DNA of 13,055 nt from Oehlia diaphana (Eukaryota; Glomeromycota; Glomeromycetes; Glomerales; Glomeraceae), in contig QZLH01000788.1 of the NCBI GenBank assembly GCA_003833135.1, forward strand, positions 5,227-18,281, given 5' to 3'. How positions within the stretch are numbered: the first letter of the stretch is position 1; each line of letters begins with the position of its first letter. The notes beneath the pieces are model-generated. The model was not told the DNA's origin. It saw only the letters and a program-made list of their open reading frames with translations, and searched no databases. Both the position numbers and the translations under genes were made by a program. Positions 8,193 to 13,055 of the stretch are shown one piece after another.

Positions 8193-8530
8193 AATTCAGC
8201 GAAATGGACGATTCGGTGAAATGAATTCGATAAAATACACTTTCGGTGAAACGTCCTTTCGGTGAAACATCACTTTGGCGGCAAAATGATTATATAAAAA
8301 ACATGTAGCGTACGGTGGGCTATGTATGTACGTATAGTGGTCAATGTATGGCAACGTCCGGTATACATCACCCTACAGTATACATCACCCCACCCTACAG
8401 TAATGGTAAAAATGACCATACATACCGTACGTTGATCACTTTACAGGCACACATAGGCCTCTATACATGTCATGTTTCCGTCGTACCCCGGCGAAATGGT
8501 TTCAGCTAAATGGATTTTGATGAAATATAC
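8162..8530 (+). repeat. Short-period (about 16 bp) degenerate array, TTCGGYGAAATG units
   Basis: About eight units run from 8162 to 8291, for example TTCGGCGAAATGTCCA at 8163, TTCGGTGAAATGAATT at 8212 and TTCGGTGAAACGTCCT at 8242. About three more units occur at 8487-8530 (CGGCGAAATGGTTTCA, GCTAAATGGATTTTGA, TGAAATATACCG). The intervening 8297-8483 lacks the period and seems to be inserted. Confidence 0.65.
8306..8440. repeat. GTAC-rich imperfect inverted repeat with a tandem GTATACATCACC motif
   Basis: The string GTATACATCACC occurs at about 8371 and again at about 8390. GCGTACGGTGGGCTATGTAT near 8308 has an imperfect inverted partner around 8414-8436 (GACCATACATACCGTACG). Base composition is clearly richer in G and C than the flanks. 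It may be a separate small element or a satellite fragment. Confidence 0.45.
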
Positions 8531-8620
8531 CGTTATATCGAGATTCCGGTATATCGAATCTCACTGTTTAGAAAGAATTGTGCAAGTACACAAGGCTTTA
8601 ATGGGAGTCACGTGAATTAG

Positions 8621-9361
8621 GTGTCTGGTGTCATAAATAAAGCATCGGAAAAGATTACGATCAACGATGACGCAAAAACCAACTACAATCATGTGATTCA
8701 GTTCAACTCAAGACCAAATAACAAACGCAATTCCCAAAACAGATCCCGTAAATCAAATAACAACAGTACAAATGGTCAATATCAGAATTCTAGACAGAAC
8801 ACCAGGAGTGATAATACCGTAAAGTCCTTATCTCCCAACTAGATACCTAACAATAATACTGTGACATTAACGAATCACTCTGAAGAAGCCAAAATTGAAA
8901 AATTGTCAGAGACTGGTAATCTTTTACAAAAACAACATCAAAACACCAACGACATCCAGTATCCCCAATTAAATAATCGTATTGACGAACTAACGACAAA
9001 TTTTAGCAATGCACTTCTAGACAAGACAAACTAGAAGAATCACATTCATCGATCAATACTTAACTTGATTTTCTCATCAACGCCCTTCAAAATAACAACA
9101 AGAAGAAACCCACATCCACAACAAAAAAAGATATTAAATGCTCAGCGCCTTACGAAAAAAAGATCCTATCAAAGCGTAAAGAGTAGATATCCCCTACGAT
9201 CACAAAGCTTTTCAGAATTTGATAGTGAAATGGATGAAGATAATAACCTCACCGAAAACGGAGAAGCCTCCGATCCAGAATCAGTCAAAGGCAACATAGA
9301 ACCCGATGAAACAATAGAACTATCCGCATCCACATCAAAGGACTTCACACCAATTAATTAA
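8621..9361 (+). pseudogene. LINE ORF1-like region, low-complexity Asn/Gln/Lys-rich protein with stops
   Basis: One frame is largely open from about 8621 to the TAA at 9359-9361, broken by TAGs at 8840-8842 and near 9032. The product is rich in Asn, Ser, Gln and Lys, then becomes acidic near the end (EFDSEMDEDNN and so on). Between about 9020 and 9150 a second frame is equally protein-like (NALQNNNKKKP), pointing to frameshifts. ORF1 proteins of LINEs bind the element RNA. No zinc knuckle or RRM is visible here, so the assignment rests on position just upstream of the endonuclease ORF. The 5' end of the element is uncertain, roughly 8590-8620. Confidence 0.5.
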
Positions 9362-9365
9362 ATCT

Positions 9366-10578
9366 ATGGATCCCGTTAATTACTCTCCCTACTCATCTCT
9401 TAATATCGATCAACGATTTTGACACCGGCTTTATATTCAATCCAATTCAGGTTTACTCACACACTTCGAAGGACACAATTAAACGACGCGAAACCTATGA
9501 TATACAAGTTGAAGAAATGTTAAAATACATAGAGCAAAATCTACATCAACATCAACAGATGATCTAACAAAAATAGACATTATCTTCATCAACATCAACT
9601 AACACAACTAATAACACAACTCCGCAACCTCATACACACATCATTGATTATCACAAAATCGGCTCTATTAACATTCATGACGTCTTTAATCAGAAACTTA
9701 ATAATATATTACAATTTTTCAAAATACAGAATTTCGATATGTTAACACTAACAGAAACTAGTCTTCACAATATTAACCCTGATAACAATAAACCATCGGT
9801 TAATTCTCACGGACTCCCATCCTACAACAATTCTAACTTATCTGAAAATCATTTATATACTCGGACATCAGGAACTACCAAAGGCAGTGGAGTATCCGTG
9901 ATTATCTCTCAAAATTTCCAAAAACACGTGATTAAATCACATATCTTCACACATCTTCAAAGGACGCATCCTCACTATAGATTATGCTTCAAAGGCAATA
10001 ATTACATAAGAATCATCAGCTGCTATTTACCAGCAGATGCATCAAAAGATAAAGATCATTATATCTTGTTACCAACACATAGAATTACGTCTCAAAGAAG
10101 CACACGACAAAATTATCAAATCATCATCATTTTAGGCGATTTTAACATAAACTTTGACAAAAATTATAAACCAGATAACAATAATCAATAAAATAAATCA
10201 TATCCTAAATGGAGGAAAGAAATCAATAACATAATCGAAGGATTCTCGCTCATCGATAACATGAAATATTTTCATGACCAACCTTCACGAAATCACGTGA
10301 CAAGAATCTTATACTACAAGAATAGATTACATATTCACACAGATATACTCCTTCAACACGCATATACACATACCATAGAAAATAATATGTTCACTACAGA
10401 TCATAAAGCAGTCAGTAAATCTATACAGGACTTTTTCAGACGAAACAAAAATACGCATCAAAAACATATCAGGACTCGATCGAACAATAATAAAAAAGAA
10501 GACAAATTTTACCAATATCACAAAATGACCAAGGAAAATTGGACTCATTACAAACTAACTAATAGAAATATTTTTTAA
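9366..10578 (+). pseudogene. Non-LTR retrotransposon (LINE) ORF2, N-terminal endonuclease domain
   Basis: Family role: the apurinic-like (EEP) endonuclease of LINEs nicks target DNA to prime reverse transcription. An ATG at 9366 lies 4 bases after the ORF1 stop. One frameshift near 9405 leads into a frame that holds the domain: GSINI (motif with Asn), LTLTET (metal-binding Glu, about 9740), GSGVSVIIS, ISCYLPAD, ILGDFNIN (catalytic Asp/Asn, about 10130) and TTDHKAV (the terminal Asp-His motif, about 10400). Stops in that frame at 9565, 9574 and 10189 show decay. The endonuclease motifs themselves are all still legible, suggesting moderate age. Downstream the protein runs into the linker region listed next. 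Confidence 0.85.
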
Positions 10579-11160
10579 ATATTGTCAATTCAGCCCCCGT
10601 CAACAACAACATAAATAACGACACACAAACCTATGTGGAATAATATTAAACTCATCATCGACTTTACTAAAACAACCGTTAAATTGTAATAATCATTACA
10701 AATCCACCAAAAAAAGAATTGACAGCCTGCTACGCACTAGTCAAGTCATACAACAACATGAATATCAATGGAAAATCAACAATATCAACAACGTAATGAT
10801 AATCTAGTTCATAATCAAAAACGTATGATCAACAGCATACTTGGTCGTAAACAAAGAATTCACCTTCAGTATACGGACCGATCGAACTACCCAAAAATTA
10901 TAGAACAACAAACGATCCAACATTTTCAGCTATTGACAACATACCCGTTTATAATAATATCAGCGAATTGCCTCCATATTGGCAACCTTTATACTAACCG
11001 ATACAATACAAACACAAACACCAAATGAACCATCTAGACACCGTTATAACATCAACTGAACTTCATTCAATAATAGCGACGCTGTCAGGCAAAGCTTTAG
11101 GCAACACCGTGATTACATACGAAGACATCAAACATCTTATCTGATCCATGTAACCCATCC
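10579..11160 (+). pseudogene. LINE ORF2 linker, ending at the start of the reverse transcriptase domain
   Basis: Short pieces in changing frames continue the LINE protein: LLRTSQVIQQHEYQWK (about 10730), NQKRMINSILGRKQRI (about 10810), ISELPPYWQPLY (about 10970) and, last, LSGKALGNTVITYEDIKHL (about 11085-11141). The last corresponds to the opening of the RT domain in LINEs of this type, usually written G-K-A-P-G-x-x-x-I. Nothing of the palm, including the YxDD catalytic box, follows; the sequence changes to a MITE within about 25 bp. LINEs normally lose 5' ends on insertion, so loss of the 3' two thirds points to a later deletion or recombination. Confidence 0.7.
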
Positions 11161-11161
11161 A

Positions 11162-11311
11162 GTAGAAAGCAGTGTTGGCAAATTTCGAGGTCATTTCACT
11201 TTTTTGAAATGACCTTAGGTCATTTCGTATATGATCACGTGATATAGTCATAGTAAAATCATGACGTAATCAGGTCATTTAAAGGTCACTTGCCAACACT
11301 GGACTAGAAAG
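11162..11311. mobile_element. Short hAT-type MITE between the LINE and RdRP relics
   Basis: Inverted ends CAGTGTTGGCA (11170-11180) and TGCCAACACTG (11291-11301) are perfect over 11 bp, extending to CAGTGTTGGCAA with minor differences. CAGTG ends are typical of hAT elements. Flanks GTAGAAAG (11162-11169) and CTAGAAAG (11304-11311) match 7 of 8 and fit the hAT target pattern nTnnnnAn, with two extra bases (GA) at the right. Inside, AGGTCATTTC occurs at 11188, 11217 and (as AGGTCATTT) 11272, plus an inverted copy GAAATGACCT at 11206, so 11188-11215 is a hairpin. It encodes nothing. Confidence 0.75.
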
Positions 11312-11313
11312 GT

Positions 11314-12476
11314 AATTAACTGGAGGGTGTATTGTATTTCGAAATCCTTGCTTTTACCCAGGAGATATACGTATAGTTACAGCTGTAAGGCTTTAAGACA
11401 TTTAGTAGATATAGTAGTATTCCCAGCAGTTGTTTATCGTGATATTCCTAGTGAATGTAGCGGTGGTGATTTAAACGGTAATGATTTCACGTATGTATCT
11501 TTATTTTTCATTGTTTAAAGTATTTAAGTTGTTTAAGTCATTGGCAATTTTTTTTTTTTTTAAAAAAAAAAATAATAATTTTTAATTTAGTGTAATATAT
11601 GATGAACGTGTGATTCCACTCAAAATGCATGAACCTATGAATTATCAGGCTCAAAAACCAAGAATGGTTTAAAATGTAACGATAGAAGTTATCAGAATAT
11701 TTTTCGTGAATTATAACTTTTCTGACAAACTTGATATGATCGCGAACGCTCATTTATTAAAAGCAGTTTCTTTCGAAGTTGGACCATTACATGGGCAATG
11801 TAGACGTCTTGCACCAATACATTCTAATCCGTAGATTTTCTTAGCACCACCAGTATTTTCACGAACTTCGTGCTAGAGCATTCCCAGATTTTATGGAAGA
11901 ATCTGATAAAAAATCCTATGAATCTCAAAAAGTTCTTAGTATTTTATATCGTTCTATTAATGTATCAGAAGAGTATGCCCCACAAACCAATTTAAATGTT
12001 GATCATACAATGAATTTTTGGATGATGCACGAAAGTTAAAATGAGAGCATAAGAGGATAATGAATTAATTTGGAATTATGACCGAAATTGAAGTAATTGA
12101 TGGGTACATCATGAATACTATTACCAAAGTTGATAAAAAGAGACTTCGCGATGTAACAAAATCTGTGATGGAGGCAGTAATTCCACTTAAAAGACATTAT
12201 AGGAAATTATTTGAACAAGAATTTTCTATTGAAGACTCTATTTTTATTTTACCGAAGGTTCGTAGTAGGATGGAGTCTCAAGCTTATGCTTGGTATTATG
12301 CATCATACCATCCTTATTATCCTTCTGAAAATATGATATCATTCCCTTGGATTGCGAATGATATTTTATGTGACATTGCAGATAGAAATTATCGTAAAAT
12401 TGAAAGTGATCAAAGAGCATCCATGGAACTAATGGATTTATTAGGCTACACAAATTCAATTATTCGGTTCACGTAA
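11314..12476 (+). pseudogene. C-terminal part of a cellular RNA-dependent RNA polymerase (QDE-1/SAD-1 type), catalytically altered
   Basis: Family role: copies RNA into double-stranded RNA for small-RNA silencing. Pieces in order: RNPCFYPGDIRIVTAV (about 11340-11387, frame 0); after a shift consistent with one lost base near 11388, ALRHLVDIVVFP then IPSECSGGDLNGNDFT; a GT-AG intron 11491-11590; VIYDERVIPLKMHEPM; stop 11670; NVTIEVIRIFFVNYNFSDKL; then IANAHLLKAV; stop 11832; further shifts; ELRARAFPDFMEESDKKSYE (about 11863-11922); NLNVDHTMNFW; stop 12037; and finally an intact 132-codon frame from ATG 12078 (LRDVTKSVMEAVIPLKRHYR, AYAWYYASYHPYYPS, ISFPWIANDILCDI). The family's catalytic DLDGD motif reads DLNGN, two Asp to Asn, each explained by one G-to-A change. 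The N-terminal half, including the first double-psi barrel, is absent; homology begins just after the MITE. Confidence 0.9.
11491..11590 (+). other. Intron of the RdRP relic (100 bp, GTATGT...TTTAG)
   Basis: The splice joins GATTTCAC to TGTAATATATGAT, which restores a codon and gives DFTVIYDERVIP, the expected continuation of the RdRP motif. The intron contains T14 followed by A11 (11548-11572), a perfect A/T hairpin. Keeping an intron shows this copy came from genomic DNA, not from a reverse-transcribed mRNA. Confidence 0.8.
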
Positions 12477-12479
12477 CAT

Positions 12480-12589
12480 TGAAATTTAAAATCGACCTGG
12501 GGACCCGGGGTTTAGTGTTTATTAATAAAAAAAGGTTTATATATAAAATCGTGACATTTTATTTTTTATTTTTATAACCATGTGAACTA
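12480..12589 (+). terminator. Probable 3' flank of the RdRP relic with AATAAA signals
   Basis: Just after the stop at 12474-12476 there is a C/G-rich string, CCTGGGGACCCGGGG (12497-12511), unusual for this AT-rich region. An AATAAA at 12524-12529 follows, within a normal distance for polyadenylation. No downstream cleavage motif can be read with confidence. Confidence 0.4.
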
Positions 12590-12935
12590 GATTACAGAAA
12601 GATAAATAAGAACTACATAAATAGAAGTCTAACATTATCTAAAACTACGCTATAATCAAACCGCCCAAAAACAGTGCCACCCTGGTGTTTTTCTATGTAA
12701 CCGTGGAGGATCAACCGAAGCATCACCTACCATGAGATGTACCTTGCACTAGGAAAAAGAGGCGAAAAGTTATAAAAATACTGGATGGGATACTATGGGG
12801 ATCGGATAAATGTAAGATCTGGTAAATAATTAAAATCATTAAAAGATAGAATGTCTCTATAAGATTCCCAAGTACCACTATGAAGAAAATTACAGGAAGT
12901 ATACCGAATACTGGCGGAATCATCTAAAATAGTGC
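12590..12935 (-). other. Unidentified region of slightly higher GC with protein-like minus-strand frame
   Basis: One minus-strand frame is open for about 110 codons with only two stops (TAGs near 12797 and 12740). It contains strings such as LHSGTWESYRDILSFND and GGTVFGRFDYSVVLDN. In this base composition random frames usually have many more stops. The plus strand also has a fairly open frame over 12660-12835, so strand is not certain. A competing minus-strand frame at 12723-12923 is uniformly hydrophobic and less likely. I do not recognise any family, so it is left as a possible gene relic. Confidence 0.25.
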
Positions 12936-12945
12936 TCCGCAAAAT

Positions 12946-13055
12946 TCGGGTCTAACCCGGATAATTCAACCCGAGTGAATTTTAAATCGGGTCGGTACTA
13001 ACAATTTTAATAACCCGTGACCCGCATGACCTGACCTGTCGGGTCAGGTTATTCA
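12946..13055. repeat. GGGTC/GACCC-rich repeat running off the right edge
   Basis: CGGGT or ACCCG units occur at least eight times in both orientations (for example TTCGGGTCTAACCCGG at 12945-12960 and GACCTGTCGGGTCAGGTT near 13034). The layout, dense short inverted motifs in AT-rich spacers, resembles the CGGTC-packed subterminal region of the hAT foldback at 3441-3543, though the motif differs. It may be the left end of another element truncated by the window. Confidence 0.5.

Larger units (their letters stand above)
7740..8590. other. Geneless stretch holding the TTCGGYGAAATG repeat family
   Basis: No coding frame is supported. The region contains an inverted repeat, a short-period array and a GTAC-rich hairpin, each listed separately, in otherwise AT-rich DNA. 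The open frame at 8315-8509 runs across the hairpin and array and is treated as chance. Confidence 0.5.

Noticed and set aside
10327..10548. Minus-strand 73-codon frame inside the LINE
   Set aside because: It is antisense to the endonuclease C-terminus, whose TTDHKAV motif supports the plus strand.
11063..11251. Minus-strand frame spanning the LINE/MITE junction
   Set aside because: It crosses the boundary of two unrelated elements and so cannot be an ancestral gene.
12244..12459. Minus-strand frame opposite the RdRP C-terminus
   Set aside because: Shadow of the conserved plus-strand RdRP segment.
11314..12476. RdRP considered as an integrated RNA-virus polymerase
   Set aside because: The DLDGD-type motif, the PSECSGGD context and the presence of an intron fit the cellular silencing RdRP family, not viral polymerases with a GDD motif.

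Overview
The window looks like very AT-rich nuclear DNA from a fungus, most likely an arbuscular mycorrhizal fungus (Glomeromycotina, Rhizophagus-like). This is inference. It rests on short GT-AG introns of about 65-120 bp, poly-T polypyrimidine tracts, an F-box/LRR gene of the kind greatly expanded in these fungi, a cellular (QDE-1-type) RNA-dependent RNA polymerase relic, a LINE, hAT-type elements and an LTR. There are no prokaryotic operon features. I found no gene that I would call fully intact.

Layout, left to right. 1-450: a lysine-rich in-frame tandem repeat, with inverted relatives just downstream. About 520-2040: a plus-strand ladder of tiny exon-like blocks of about 36-37 nt separated by intron-like spacers that resemble one another. 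2040-3370: AT-rich DNA with hairpins only. 3376-4737: a minus-strand coding relic ending in a Cys4 zinc ribbon. Its first cysteine codon is split by a foldback hAT-like element with an 8-bp target duplication, and that element is itself split by a probable solo LTR. 4740-5714: AT-rich DNA with weak minus-strand coding traces. 5715-7384: an F-box/LRR-like pseudogene with one stop codon and one 1-bp frameshift. 7483-7739: a 129-bp tandem duplication.

7816-8530: an inverted and tandem repeat family with a TTCGGYGAAATG core, interrupted by a GTAC-rich hairpin segment. 8600-11160: a degraded LINE (ORF1-like region, endonuclease domain, linker) that stops where the reverse transcriptase begins. 11162-11311: a short hAT-type MITE at the boundary between the LINE and the next relic. 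11314-12476: the C-terminal part of an RdRP pseudogene with several frameshifts, a recognisable intron, and two of the three catalytic aspartates replaced by asparagine. 12590-12935: an unidentified region with slightly higher GC. 12946-13055: GGGTC/GACCC repeats running off the edge.

The genes do not form a pathway. The window reads as a graveyard of an F-box gene, a silencing-pathway RdRP and layered mobile elements. The most informative items are the three-level nested insertion, the microexon ladder and the catalytically altered RdRP relic.
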